Source of the DNA: Pseudomonadota bacterium | GTDB taxonomy: Bacteria; Pseudomonadota; Gammaproteobacteria; Burkholderiales; Burkholderiaceae_C | Assembly: GCA_021816585.1 (NCBI GenBank) | Contig: JAKAXL010000018.1 | Location: 1 to 56,743, forward strand | Reading direction: 5' to 3' | Length of the DNA stretch: 56,743 nt | Shown here: positions 1-7,665 of the stretch, piece after piece | Layout of the letters: each line of letters opens with the position of its first letter | Position numbering within the stretch: the first letter of the stretch is position 1 | Notes under the pieces: model-generated | What the model was told of the DNA's origin: nothing | Seen by the model: the letters and a program-made list of their open reading frames with translations, nothing else | Databases searched by the model: none | Made by a program: the position numbers and the translations under genes

Positions 1-117
1 GGCCGGGCGCTCGCGAACCAGCCAGGGCAGTACGAAGCACAGCAGCATCTGCAGCAGCAGCATGGTTGCGGCGATGCGGCGACTCGATGCGGCACGGGGC
101 GACGTGGCGGCGGTCAT
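1..117 (-). CDS. Partial membrane protein, N-terminus only
   Basis: An open frame enters the window on the minus strand with an ATG at 117-115. Only the first 39 codons are visible. They give a basic Ser/Arg/Ala-rich leader followed by one strongly hydrophobic segment at about residues 18-34 (MLLLQMLLCFVLPWLV), so this is a membrane or exported protein. No family can be named from so little sequence, and no clear Shine-Dalgarno sequence precedes the ATG, so the start is uncertain. Confidence 0.4.
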   Translation of the reverse strand, partial: MTAATSPRAASSRRIAATMLLLQMLLCFVLPWLVRERPA

Positions 118-358
118 TGCGGTGGGGTCGCGGGAGCTTGCGTTCCATGCTCGCTCGGCGCAATGACGCGGACGTGACAGGGCAGGGGCCGCGCTTCATC
201 GGCCCCATCCCGTTGCCGGGGCCCGGCCGGCGTCAGCGCTGTCGGACCGGGGCGTGGTGCCGCTACGGCGCGTCACGCAGCCTCTCGTTGCCGCCGCGAC
301 GGGGTGCCCCAGGCTCCCGGGCGCCGATCTGTCGTCGCGGCCCGGCAAAGCCGTCGGA

Positions 359-604
359 TCACAGCGCCTGGGCAACCGCCGTGGCGAGGAAGTCGAACAC
401 CGCCCTGACGCGCGCGTTGCTGCGGATTTCCCGATGCACGGCCAGCCACCCTGGCGGATCCACCGTGATGCGGGTCTTGATCGGCGCGCGGCTGCTCACG
501 TCGATCGCAACCGTCTTGGCTCGCCTTGTTCGCCGGAGCCAAGGCCTGATCGATACCCGGAAGACGGCTGATCGGCCAAGGCCGTTGGAGCAAGCTCGCC
601 GCAC
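359..604 (-). pseudogene. Remnant of a LysR-family regulator (C-terminal end)
   Basis: The last ~30 codons of this minus-strand frame read like the C-terminus of a LysR-type regulator: the stretch WLAVHREIRSNARVRAVFDF is the usual end of the co-inducer domain (compare the common pattern W-hydrophobic-x-H-x-D/E-hydrophilic-R-x-x-x-R-V-R-A-x-x-D-F). Upstream residues resemble the preceding part of the domain only if the frame is shifted, and no helix-turn-helix half is found. It is therefore a truncated, frameshifted relic. Family identity comes from motif memory. Confidence 0.5.
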
Positions 605-744
605 CGGCCGCAGTGAGTCCTTCAGCGGTCGCCGAGACCATCGGTCACCTGATCGGAGGCTGCCACGATGAGGAGCGGGGCCACAACGAAATCCGGAGGT
701 GCCCGACTACGCAACGAAGGGCCGTCGACTTGTCATTTGCGTTG

Positions 745-762
745 CCTTACCTTAAAGTAAGG
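745..762. promoter_or_regulatory. Palindromic operator candidate of the toxin-antitoxin operon
   Basis: CCTTAC-CTTAAA-GTAAGG is a near-perfect 18-bp palindrome ending 18 bases before the antitoxin ATG, and it overlaps the AGGAG-rich ribosome-binding region. AbrB-type antitoxins repress their own operon from such palindromes, so this is the expected autoregulatory site. The palindrome is seen directly. Binding is inferred. Confidence 0.5.
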
Positions 763-780
763 AGACCAAGGAGCCGCCCT

Positions 781-1023
781 ATGACAACTGCCACCATCAC
801 ATCCAAAGGCCAGATCACGATTCCGGCCGAGGTACGCCATGCGCTCGCCGTCGACGCAGGGGACCGGGTGGAATTCGTCCAGATCGAGCCCGGACAATTC
901 CTGTTCGTGGCGGCAAATCGGTCTGTGACGGAGTTGAAGGGCATGTTCGGCAAGCCGGCCAAGGCCGTCTCCATCGAGGACATGAACGCGGCCATCGCCG
1001 CCCGCGGAGCCTCGGCGCGATGA
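781..1023 (+). CDS. AbrB/SpoVT-fold antitoxin (VapB-like)
   Basis: An 80-residue protein with the swapped-hairpin AbrB signature near the N-terminus: TITSKGQITIPAEVRHAL, then a D-A-G-D-R-V-E-F strand. These antitoxins dimerise, bind an operator upstream and neutralise the PIN-domain toxin encoded next door. The ATG at 781 is preferred over longer in-frame extensions because it follows AAGGAG and matches the family's usual N-terminus. The stop overlaps the toxin start (ATGA at 1020-1023), which implies translational coupling. Confidence 0.88.
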   Translation: MTTATITSKGQITIPAEVRHALAVDAGDRVEFVQIEPGQFLFVAANRSVTELKGMFGKPAKAVSIEDMNAAIAARGASAR

Positions 1024-1415
1024 TCGGACTGGATACCAACGTGCTGGTCCGCTACATCATGCAGGACGACGCCGGACAGGCGGCCAAGGCCACGACACTC
1101 ATCGAGAGCCTTTCCGCGGCGGTACCTGGCTTCATCACCCTTGTGTCGGTCGTCGAGCTGGTGTGGGTGTTGTCGTCCTGCTACGACCTGAATCGCTCAC
1201 AAATTGCGCAGTCCCTGGAAATCATCCTCCGATCCAGGCAATTGGTCGTCGACCAGGCCGAGCATGTCGTGCGCGCGCTGCGTATCTTCAGAGAGGGCAG
1301 CGCGGACTTTGCCGACTGCCTGATCGAGCGCATGGCTGCCTGCGCGGGTTGTGCGCGGACGATGACCTTCGACTCGGCCGCGGCGAAGACTGCTGGCATG
1401 ACCCTGATCCGCTGA
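1020..1415 (+). CDS. vapC: PIN-domain ribonuclease toxin (VapC-like)
   Basis: A 131-residue PIN-domain protein. The first acidic residue is in MIGLDTNVLVRYI (Asp5), a conserved Glu lies in VVELVWVL, and a third acidic cluster in SADFADCLIE. The T-F-D-S segment near the end closes the acidic site. VapC toxins are Mg2+-dependent RNases that cleave tRNA or rRNA and are held inactive by the cognate antitoxin. The gene starts inside the antitoxin stop codon, a classic toxin-antitoxin layout. The length matches typical VapC proteins and all key acidic residues are present, so the toxin is probably active. Its target cannot be predicted. Confidence 0.88.
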   Translation: MIGLDTNVLVRYIMQDDAGQAAKATTLIESLSAAVPGFITLVSVVELVWVLSSCYDLNRSQIAQSLEIILRSRQLVVDQAEHVVRALRIFREGSADFADCLIERMAACAGCARTMTFDSAAAKTAGMTLIR

Positions 1416-1636
1416 GCGGACATTGGGCTGTTCCCCGTTTCATGGACACGGATCAATCTCTTCGTGTTCCATGGGGACGCTATCCGCATCCATGCTGTCG
1501 CCGCCTAGAACGTTGCCCAACGGCCGGTTCCGGCCGACAAGCGGCCGTCCGCCCGTCGAACGCAGCCCAGCTCCCAAGTACTCCGCAGAACCGCTTCACG
1601 CACCCGCTTGCAGGCGGCGCCGAACGCCCGTTCCCA

Positions 1637-3703
1637 TCACGTCGCGTCGCGCCAATGCTCGCGCAGCAGATCCAGCACCTTGCGGCGGGATTCCCGGTAC
1701 AGCCGGGTGTGGGCGCCGTTCATCGCGATCGCGCGGTTGTGCTTGTGCGCATGATCGAGCGCTCCGCCCTGCAGGTGGTTGTGCGCGATGAAGCGGTCCA
1801 GGCACGAGGGCAGGGCGAGGAACGCCTCCCGCAGTTGCGGCCACTGCTCGATGGCGCTGAATTCCACGTCCCAGAGTATGTGGCCCGCCATGGCGCCCAG
1901 GGCCGTGCGGACGGCAGGCGTGGCCGCGAGCGGGTAGCCCAGCGCCCACGGCACGACCTCCGACTCCGGCATCGGGCGGGCGATCGCGTAGCCCTGGCCG
2001 TAATCGGCGCCGAGCAGCGTCGCCGCTTCCACCAGGCCGGCATTTTCCAGTCCTTCGACCGTCACGGGGAGTCCGCGGGCATGGGACAGCCGCGTGAGGT
2101 GCAGGATGAACTCGAGCGCGTGCTGCGGCTCGGCCATCGCGCCGCGCACCAAGCCCTGGTCGATCTTGACCGCATCGAAGGCGAATTGCTCCAGCCGCAG
2201 CAGCGAACTGTGGCCCGACCCGAGGTCGTCCTGCGCGATCCGGATTCCGGCGTCGCGCAGGCGGGTCAGGAAGCCCCGGACCCGGGCGTCGCTGGCGACG
2301 AGGTCGCCGTGCTCGAGGATTTCGAGGACCAGCCCGCGCGGATCGACCCCGCTGGCGGCGAGGGTCGCGAAGAGGATTTGTTCATAGCGGGGGTCGACGA
2401 ATCCTTCGGGTGGGAAGTTCAGTCCGAGCTGAAGCGGCAGAGCCTGTGCGTCGAAGCGGGCGCGCATGTGCAGCGCCTGCTGGAAGCCCTGCTCGAACAG
2501 GCCGAGCAGTTCCTCCTCCCCGAAGGTCGGGAGGAAGTCGGCGGGCGCGATCAGCGCGCCGTCCTCGTCGGCGAGGCGCGCCAGGGCTTCGAATTTGGCG
2601 ACTCGTCCGTCCCGCAGGTCGACGACGGGCTGGTAGAGCATGCGCACGCGCCCGCGCCGCAGCAGATCGAGGTAGCGCCGCTGCTGCGAGAGGACGACCA
2701 CCCGGGGCTGCGGGCGCTGCTGCAACCCGTGGCTGAGGATCTTCTGGGCGTGGGTGAGGAAGTGGCGGATCCTGTGGGAGGAAAAATAGCCCGGCCAGAT
2801 GCTGTAGAGGTTGAACAGCGCGATCGACTGGCCCGAGCGATCGAGCAGCGGAATCGCGACGGCGGAGCGCAAGCCGATTCCCAGCCCGACCTCTCGCCAC
2901 GGCCCCAGCGACGCATCGGCGGCCCACGACGGCACGATCACGATGCTTCCCGTCGACCAGGCGCGCTGGATGGGCGCGGGCGCCGCCCCGTCCGCCGCCC
3001 GCAGCGATTTCGGGGGGGCGTGCGGGCTGCCGAGCGCCTCGTGGTACAGCTCCGCGTGTCGCCCGATGGACGCCTCGATCTGCAGCAGGCCCTGCGCGTC
3101 GGATCGTCCGAACAGTCCCGAGACATCCCCCTCGACCGACGCGATCGCGGACAGCACGCCGTGCACGAGGTCCGGCAGATTGGTGGTCCGGATCGCCACT
3201 TCGTCGATGTGCGTGAGGGCCGCGAAGATGCTGTCGTCGACGCGCCGGAAGCAGGAGATCCGATACTGCATGTCGAGGTAGATCCGACTGCTGATGGCCC
3301 GCGTGGCACGTTCCTGCAGTGCCGGATCGGCGACTCCTTCCCGGATCGCCCGTGCGGCGGCCTCCTGCAAGCTGTTGAAGACCTCGATGCGCCACAGGGT
3401 GTCGGCGCCGACAAGCGCGTGCTGCATGCCGATGCGCATGGCGGCGCACTCGTGCTCCGCCCTGGTCAGATCCGGGTCCGGCAGCATGAGCACGTGGCCG
3501 ACGTCGCGATCGCCGAAGTCGCTTCGCTCCTGCTCGGTGAGCTGGCGCAGCACGGCGTCGCGCGTGCCGGCCGCACGGTATCGCTCGGCGAGTTGCGCGC
3601 CATGGTGCTTGACAAGCGCGCAGAGCATCGGCGCAGCCGCGCGGAGCGCCTCGGCCGCCTGCGGGCCGTACGCACGCGCAATGTGGTTTTCGCGCAGCGT
3701 CAT
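1637..3703 (-). CDS. Globin-coupled GAF-EAL protein (c-di-GMP phosphodiesterase)
   Basis: A 688-residue cytoplasmic protein. Residues ~1-160 resemble the globin-coupled sensor fold, with a likely proximal haem His at position 95 (RIGMQHALVG). Residues ~170-330 look like a GAF domain. Residues ~345-585 form an EAL domain with EAL at 372-374, LNF at 428-430, the ELLE-equivalent EILE at 461-464, DDLGSGHSSL at 492-501, KIDQGLV and GQGYAIARP. The loop DDLGSGHS differs from the commonest DDFGTGYS but keeps both acidic residues, so hydrolysis of c-di-GMP is likely. A ~100-residue helical, His-rich tail follows. The ATG at 3703 was chosen because the protein then aligns from residue 1 with its paralogue at 17831. 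The longer frame upstream has no family-like sequence. Oxygen or gas sensing is inferred from the globin-like part. Confidence 0.82.
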   Translation of the reverse strand: MTLRENHIARAYGPQAAEALRAAAPMLCALVKHHGAQLAERYRAAGTRDAVLRQLTEQERSDFGDRDVGHVLMLPDPDLTRAEHECAAMRIGMQHALVGADTLWRIEVFNSLQEAAARAIREGVADPALQERATRAISSRIYLDMQYRISCFRRVDDSIFAALTHIDEVAIRTTNLPDLVHGVLSAIASVEGDVSGLFGRSDAQGLLQIEASIGRHAELYHEALGSPHAPPKSLRAADGAAPAPIQRAWSTGSIVIVPSWAADASLGPWREVGLGIGLRSAVAIPLLDRSGQSIALFNLYSIWPGYFSSHRIRHFLTHAQKILSHGLQQRPQPRVVVLSQQRRYLDLLRRGRVRMLYQPVVDLRDGRVAKFEALARLADEDGALIAPADFLPTFGEEELLGLFEQGFQQALHMRARFDAQALPLQLGLNFPPEGFVDPRYEQILFATLAASGVDPRGLVLEILEHGDLVASDARVRGFLTRLRDAGIRIAQDDLGSGHSSLLRLEQFAFDAVKIDQGLVRGAMAEPQHALEFILHLTRLSHARGLPVTVEGLENAGLVEAATLLGADYGQGYAIARPMPESEVVPWALGYPLAATPAVRTALGAMAGHILWDVEFSAIEQWPQLREAFLALPSCLDRFIAHNHLQGGALDHAHKHNRAIAMNGAHTRLYRESRRKVLDLLREHWRDAT

Positions 3704-4117
3704 GGGCCGCGGCGCTGCTCGGATCCCCGATCTGCCGAAGCTCGTGGCGCACGGGCATCGGCGAATCCGCCGCCTGGCGTCAGGGTGGTGGCTTCGATGA
3801 GTCGGCGGCCGGGGCCGGGATGGCTGGGGGCGCTGCCATGGATCATTGTCGCCCACGGTCGCATCTGGGGAGCGTCTTTCTCGCAGATTCGGGAGGAAAC
3901 CCCAGCGGATCGTCGCCATCTGGAGGAGTCGAGCAGTCTACATTTTCCGGCCGAGTCCGTGGCGGATGACGGCGGCAGGCCGATTCAAGGTGGCCCATCA
4001 TTCGATGCGCATTCGATGCGCTGCGCACGCAACGGCGGCGGCTGCGAGGCGGCGTCGCGCAGCGCAGGGGTTCGCGGCCCTGCAAAACTCGGGTATTGTT
4101 GTGCTTGGCGCCAATCG
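3704..4117. other. Divergent intergenic region
   Basis: About 410 bases between the minus-strand globin-GAF-EAL gene and the plus-strand H-NS-like gene. No convincing gene, RNA or strong hairpin was seen. It presumably carries both divergent promoters, but no clear -35/-10 pair was identified. Confidence 0.5.
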
Positions 4118-4432
4118 ATGGTGAAACGCATGCCGACGCATCAAGAACTCTCTGCGCAGATTGCCGCGCTCATGCAGCAGGCGGAGGCTCAGCGCAACGG
4201 TGAGCGCACAGCGGTGATCCGGGAAATCCGGGCCACGATGGCCGAATTCGGCATCACGGCCGCGGACCTGGACCCTGGGCGGGCATCCCTGGCTTTGGCA
4301 ACGGGCCGCACCGTGGCCGTCAAGTATCGCAATGCGGCCACGGGCGAGACGTGGACCGGACGCGGCAGGATGCCGCGCTGGTTGACGGCCGAGGTGGCCA
4401 AGGGCAGGACGAAGGAGGAGTTCGCGCTGTAG
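4118..4432 (+). CDS. H-NS family nucleoid protein
   Basis: About 105 residues. The N-terminal half is a charged coiled coil for oligomerisation (HQELSAQIAALMQQAEAQRN). The C-terminus carries the H-NS DNA-binding motif AVKYRNAATGETWTGRGR-MPRWL, matching the betaproteobacterial pattern Y-R-x-x-x-T-G-E-T-W-x-G-R-G-R-x-P-x-W-L. Such proteins coat AT-rich or foreign DNA and silence it. ATGs at 4118 and 4130 are both possible, and neither has a strong ribosome-binding site. The gene lies just beyond the downstream end of the adhesin operon, facing it, so a role in silencing that operon is conceivable but unproven. Confidence 0.9.
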   Translation: MVKRMPTHQELSAQIAALMQQAEAQRNGERTAVIREIRATMAEFGITAADLDPGRASLALATGRTVAVKYRNAATGETWTGRGRMPRWLTAEVAKGRTKEEFAL

Positions 4433-4547
4433 GCGCGGAGCACGCCCGCACGAAGTGCCGATGGTTCAGGGCGCGTGCGGCGTCGGGCGCGTACGCGCCA
4501 CCTCCACCGCGTGGCGCCGCGGCCCGGGCGGTCGGGCCGCGCGGCGG

Positions 4548-4793
4548 TCAGCACACGCTCTCGGCGGTCTGCCGAATCCGGAACTGCCTGGTCGCCCGCG
4601 GGCGCAGTCCCCGGCGCAGGTGCGGCAGGTGATGGGCGCGGCGCTCGCCGCGCACGTGGATCTGGACCACTTCGGCGTCCGCCAGCAGGGTCTCATCATC
4701 GTCCAGGTTGAACGATCCCTGGGCCCAGACTCCGGGAGCCCGAGGATCCAGTTCGCTGGAGTCTTCGACGGTTTCAAGCTCGATGCGGTTCAT
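4548..4793 (-). CDS. Small hypothetical protein at the end of the adhesin operon
   Basis: 81 residues, with an acidic N-terminal half (ELETVEDSSELD, NLDDDETLL) and an Arg/His-rich C-terminal half. The ATG at 4793 is preceded by a clean GGAGG with 7-base spacing, good evidence that the gene is real. It lies 138 bases downstream of the glycosyltransferase gene on the same strand and may be its last partner or stand alone. No family is recognised. The split charge suggests a nucleic-acid-binding or partner-binding role, but that is only a guess. Confidence 0.6.
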   Translation of the reverse strand: MNRIELETVEDSSELDPRAPGVWAQGSFNLDDDETLLADAEVVQIHVRGERRAHHLPHLRRGLRPRATRQFRIRQTAESVC

Positions 4794-4931
4794 GGCGGCC
4801 TCCGCGATGGGTGCTGAATCCATGCTAGGCAAGCTCGCGGGGCGGCGGGTGCAACTATTTCACGGAAAACGGGGATATCGCAGCTCCGGGCCACATCGCG
4901 GCGGCCGCGAGATCCGGGGCGAGCCCGGGAA

Positions 4932-6806
4932 TCAGGGGCGGCGATGTCTCGCGACTCCGTGTTCGAGGCCTGCCTGCACGGCGTCCAGCGCCAGCAGGAA
5001 TCGCCGTGCCATCACGTGCGGGCGGCCGTGGAACAGGGGCCTCAGGGCGTGGGCTCCGCTGTGCCTGCGGCGCAGCTCGCCACGCAATTCGTGCTGTTCG
5101 ATGAGCCGCACGGCGGCCTCCACGTAGCAACTGCGGTCGGGAGCCGCCAGCCAGGCGGGCATCGACAGGCGCTGCATCAGCGCCTGGTCGATGCGCTGAT
5201 GCACCTCGGGCCCGACCATGCAGATGCCGATCAGCCCGGCCTCGATGCAGTCGATCAGGCCATTGGTGTTGCCGAAGGGAAAGGGGTCGATGAACAGATC
5301 GCAGGCGCGCAGGATGTCCATGTACCGCGGCCGGTCGCGGTGGCTGTGCACGGTGGCGCGCATCCCCAGGCGGCGCCGCACGACCCGCGACACCTGCTCG
5401 TGCAGCACGCCGTGCGCGAAGGCCACCGTGAAATGGAAGTGCACCGGCACCGAGCAGCGCTCGGCGATCTCGCGGCAGGCATCGAGAAGGCCGGGGTTGA
5501 TCTTCATCGCCGAGGCGGCGACGCACACCTGCACGACCTCGGGCTTGTCGCGAATCGCCGGCGCTTCCCGGGCGAAGTCCGGCGGGGCCCGGTAGGGCAT
5601 GGCGTCGCGCGGCAGCATCAGCAGGATCTCGCTGAAGCAGCCGGGGTCGGCGACGAAGTCCTCCTCGACCACGACCAGATCGATGGCCCCCGCATGGGTC
5701 GTGGCCGGGTGGCCCAGGCCCATGGCCACCAGCGGGGTGAGGCGCAGGTTCGCCAGCAGCATCGTCAGGGGGAACATGCCCACGCTGGGCATATAGAGAA
5801 TCTGCGCTCGGCTGCGCTGCGCGACCTCGCGCAACTGCTCGAGCTGTGGCATGGCCGCGCCGGGCCGGAGCTCGACGAATTCGTCGAACACGGCGCGGCC
5901 CGCCGCATCCGTGGTCGCGGCCAGGCCCGCGCCGAGTACATGGAAGTGCTCGCGCGCGGCCTCGATGGCCCTCGAATGCGTGCGGTAGATCGAGTGATCG
6001 GCATGAAACCACTCGACCACCACCAGCAGCACGGGCTTGCAGCCGGGCGCATCGACTCGCGCGCGGGGCTGCGCGGCACGCATCCCGCCACGCTCGAGCA
6101 GGCGCCCGACGACGCGATTGATCGAAGCCTTGATCGCGTGCTTGTCGGCGCGGTCGGCGTAGCTGCAGTGCATGTACACATCGTGCAGGATGCCCAGCGG
6201 CAGCGCCTCGACGTCCTCGATCAGCGCCAGCTTGTCGGTCAGCCACGGCAGCAGGATCTCCCGCTTGTGGTGGGCGCTCGCCGAGCCGGTGAATCGCGGC
6301 GCCAGCAGGGCCAGGCCGAGGCCGACGGCGAGTCCCGGGTCGGCGCGCCAGACGGCATCGATGTCGAGCTCGACCTCGGACTCCGGGAAATACAGCAGGC
6401 AGAACTTGAGCAGATCGTCGGAGTCGATCACCGGCGCGTCGGCGCCGTCCCCGGGGCGCATGAGACTGCGCAGGATGGGGTCGGCGTTGAGCAGCGGGGT
6501 CGATGCGAACAGCGCGGCCAGCCAGCGTTGCAGTTCGAACAGGCGGGGCATCGCGGATCGAGGCGGGCGTACGCCGCGCTCCGCGAACAAGGCGCAAATC
6601 GCCGTCACCAGGCGCATGCGCAGGTGCTGGCCGGTTTCCGCGGGGTCCAGTGCGCGCGCCGGCTCGGCGCGAAGTACTCCCTCGAGCGAGCCGTAGCCGC
6701 TGTCGAGCGCGCCCAGCAGGCGCCAGAGCATGGCCAGCGCCGCGTCGTGCCGGCGTGTGTGGACCAGCCGCTCGAAAGTTTCGAGCTCCAGGTTCATGAT
6801 GCGCAC
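4932..6806 (-). CDS. HMW1C-type protein N-glucosyltransferase (GT41)
   Basis: 624 residues, the usual length of HMW1C proteins. The C-terminal GT-B half holds the most diagnostic stretch, DLFIDPFPFGNTNGLIDCIE followed by AGLIGICMVGPEVHQRIDQAL, which matches the HMW1C/ApNGT nucleotide-sugar-binding region. The N-terminal half is all-alpha, as in that family. Characterised members sit in the cytoplasm and transfer glucose or galactose to Asn in N-X-S/T of a two-partner-secreted adhesin before export. Here the gene lies in the same operon as such an adhesin (9108-14660), whose passenger has about ten sequons. The annotated start is GTG at 6806, with ATG at 6797 as the alternative. Neither has a strong Shine-Dalgarno sequence. 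The gene is 39 bases after the preceding gene. Confidence 0.85.
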   Translation of the reverse strand: MRIMNLELETFERLVHTRRHDAALAMLWRLLGALDSGYGSLEGVLRAEPARALDPAETGQHLRMRLVTAICALFAERGVRPPRSAMPRLFELQRWLAALFASTPLLNADPILRSLMRPGDGADAPVIDSDDLLKFCLLYFPESEVELDIDAVWRADPGLAVGLGLALLAPRFTGSASAHHKREILLPWLTDKLALIEDVEALPLGILHDVYMHCSYADRADKHAIKASINRVVGRLLERGGMRAAQPRARVDAPGCKPVLLVVVEWFHADHSIYRTHSRAIEAAREHFHVLGAGLAATTDAAGRAVFDEFVELRPGAAMPQLEQLREVAQRSRAQILYMPSVGMFPLTMLLANLRLTPLVAMGLGHPATTHAGAIDLVVVEEDFVADPGCFSEILLMLPRDAMPYRAPPDFAREAPAIRDKPEVVQVCVAASAMKINPGLLDACREIAERCSVPVHFHFTVAFAHGVLHEQVSRVVRRRLGMRATVHSHRDRPRYMDILRACDLFIDPFPFGNTNGLIDCIEAGLIGICMVGPEVHQRIDQALMQRLSMPAWLAAPDRSCYVEAAVRLIEQHELRGELRRRHSGAHALRPLFHGRPHVMARRFLLALDAVQAGLEHGVARHRRP

Positions 6807-6845
6807 ATCGTCAAGCGGGCCGCGACGCGCGCGAGGCCCGGCGTT

Positions 6846-7643
6846 TCAACCCGGGGCCTGCGTGTGTGCGGCGGCGCGCAGCCGGGGCGCGAACAGCGAC
6901 AGGTTGGTCTCCAGTTTCATCTGGTCGTACAGCATGGCGGTGACGATTTCCCGCTGCGAGGCATCGGGCAGTTGCCGGGCGAGGGCTTGCAGGCGCAAAT
7001 CGATCAGCGCCTGCTCGCTGGCGTCGACCACGCGCCATTCCAGTCGCTTCGGCTGGGCCCCCGGGGCCTGCAGCTCGATGCGGTAGCTGCGCCCCGGCGG
7101 CAGCATGGCACGCGTGAGCAGCACCGGCTTGCCGGCGGGTACCTGGATGTCCTGCAGCGCCGCGGCGGGGGCGCCGAGGGGCTGGATGCGCACGCGCAGC
7201 GCAGAGCCTCGCGGTGCCGGCAGGCGCAGCCCGGAGCTGGGGATGTACACGGGGACCGGATGCGGCAGGCCCATGCTCCGCATGTAGGCAGGCTTCTCGT
7301 CGGCGCGTGTCGAGGTGAGTTCGGCCCACGCCACGCGGACCGAGCGCACTTCGCTGCCCGGACGCGGGAAGGAGGCCACGCCCGATGGGGTGATGGGGAC
7401 CAGTTTCGGCTGGCCGCCGGCGTCGACCCAGCTGGCGAGCGCGCGGCCGGACACCAGACGCAAGGCCGCGCAGGAACGAGTCTCGAACACCGGCGAGCGG
7501 ATTCCCTCGACCGACGACACCCTGGCCGACGCGCTGCCGAGCACGATGCAGGGAGTGGCGGCCGGCGCCGGCGAGGCGGCGGCAAGTGTCAGGCAGGCCG
7601 CAGCCAGCAGGCTGCGGGCGCGGAAGTCGCAAGGCAAGGACAT
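6846..7643 (-). CDS. Exported protein of the TpsA/CHASE2 operon (DUF928-like position)
   Basis: 265 residues with a clear signal peptide: basic FRARS, then LLAAACLTLAAASPAPAA with cleavage near residue 29. The mature part has two Cys (CIVL, SCAAL) that could pair, a middle rich in Val, Pro and Ser that looks like a small beta domain, and a helical C-terminus. It starts 22 bases after the CHASE2 gene. In cyanobacteria, exported DUF928 proteins accompany CHASE2 and CHAT/haemagglutinin genes, and this protein fills the same slot. I cannot confirm homology by eye, so it is best called an uncharacterised periplasmic or surface partner. Confidence 0.7.
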   Translation of the reverse strand: MSLPCDFRARSLLAAACLTLAAASPAPAATPCIVLGSASARVSSVEGIRSPVFETRSCAALRLVSGRALASWVDAGGQPKLVPITPSGVASFPRPGSEVRSVRVAWAELTSTRADEKPAYMRSMGLPHPVPVYIPSSGLRLPAPRGSALRVRIQPLGAPAAALQDIQVPAGKPVLLTRAMLPPGRSYRIELQAPGAQPKRLEWRVVDASEQALIDLRLQALARQLPDASQREIVTAMLYDQMKLETNLSLFAPRLRAAAHTQAPG

Positions 7644-7665
7644 GGCAGGGAGCTCCCTATCGGGT

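Larger units (their letters stand above)
118..780. other. Gene-poor stretch before the toxin-antitoxin pair
   Basis: About 660 bases without an intact gene. It holds the LysR-like remnant listed separately (359-604) and the promoter/operator region of the VapBC-like pair just before 781. Frames open on the plus strand here show no recognisable family and have the Arg/Pro/Gly-rich composition of random high-GC translation. Confidence 0.6.

Noticed and set aside
66..671. A 201-codon plus-strand frame at the window start
   Set aside because: Arg/Ser-rich with no domain. It overlaps both the truncated membrane gene and the LysR remnant on the other strand.
6846..7643. Firm assignment to the DUF928 family
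   Set aside because: The neighbourhood fits, but I cannot identify family-specific residues by eye, so it was left as an exported protein of unknown family.
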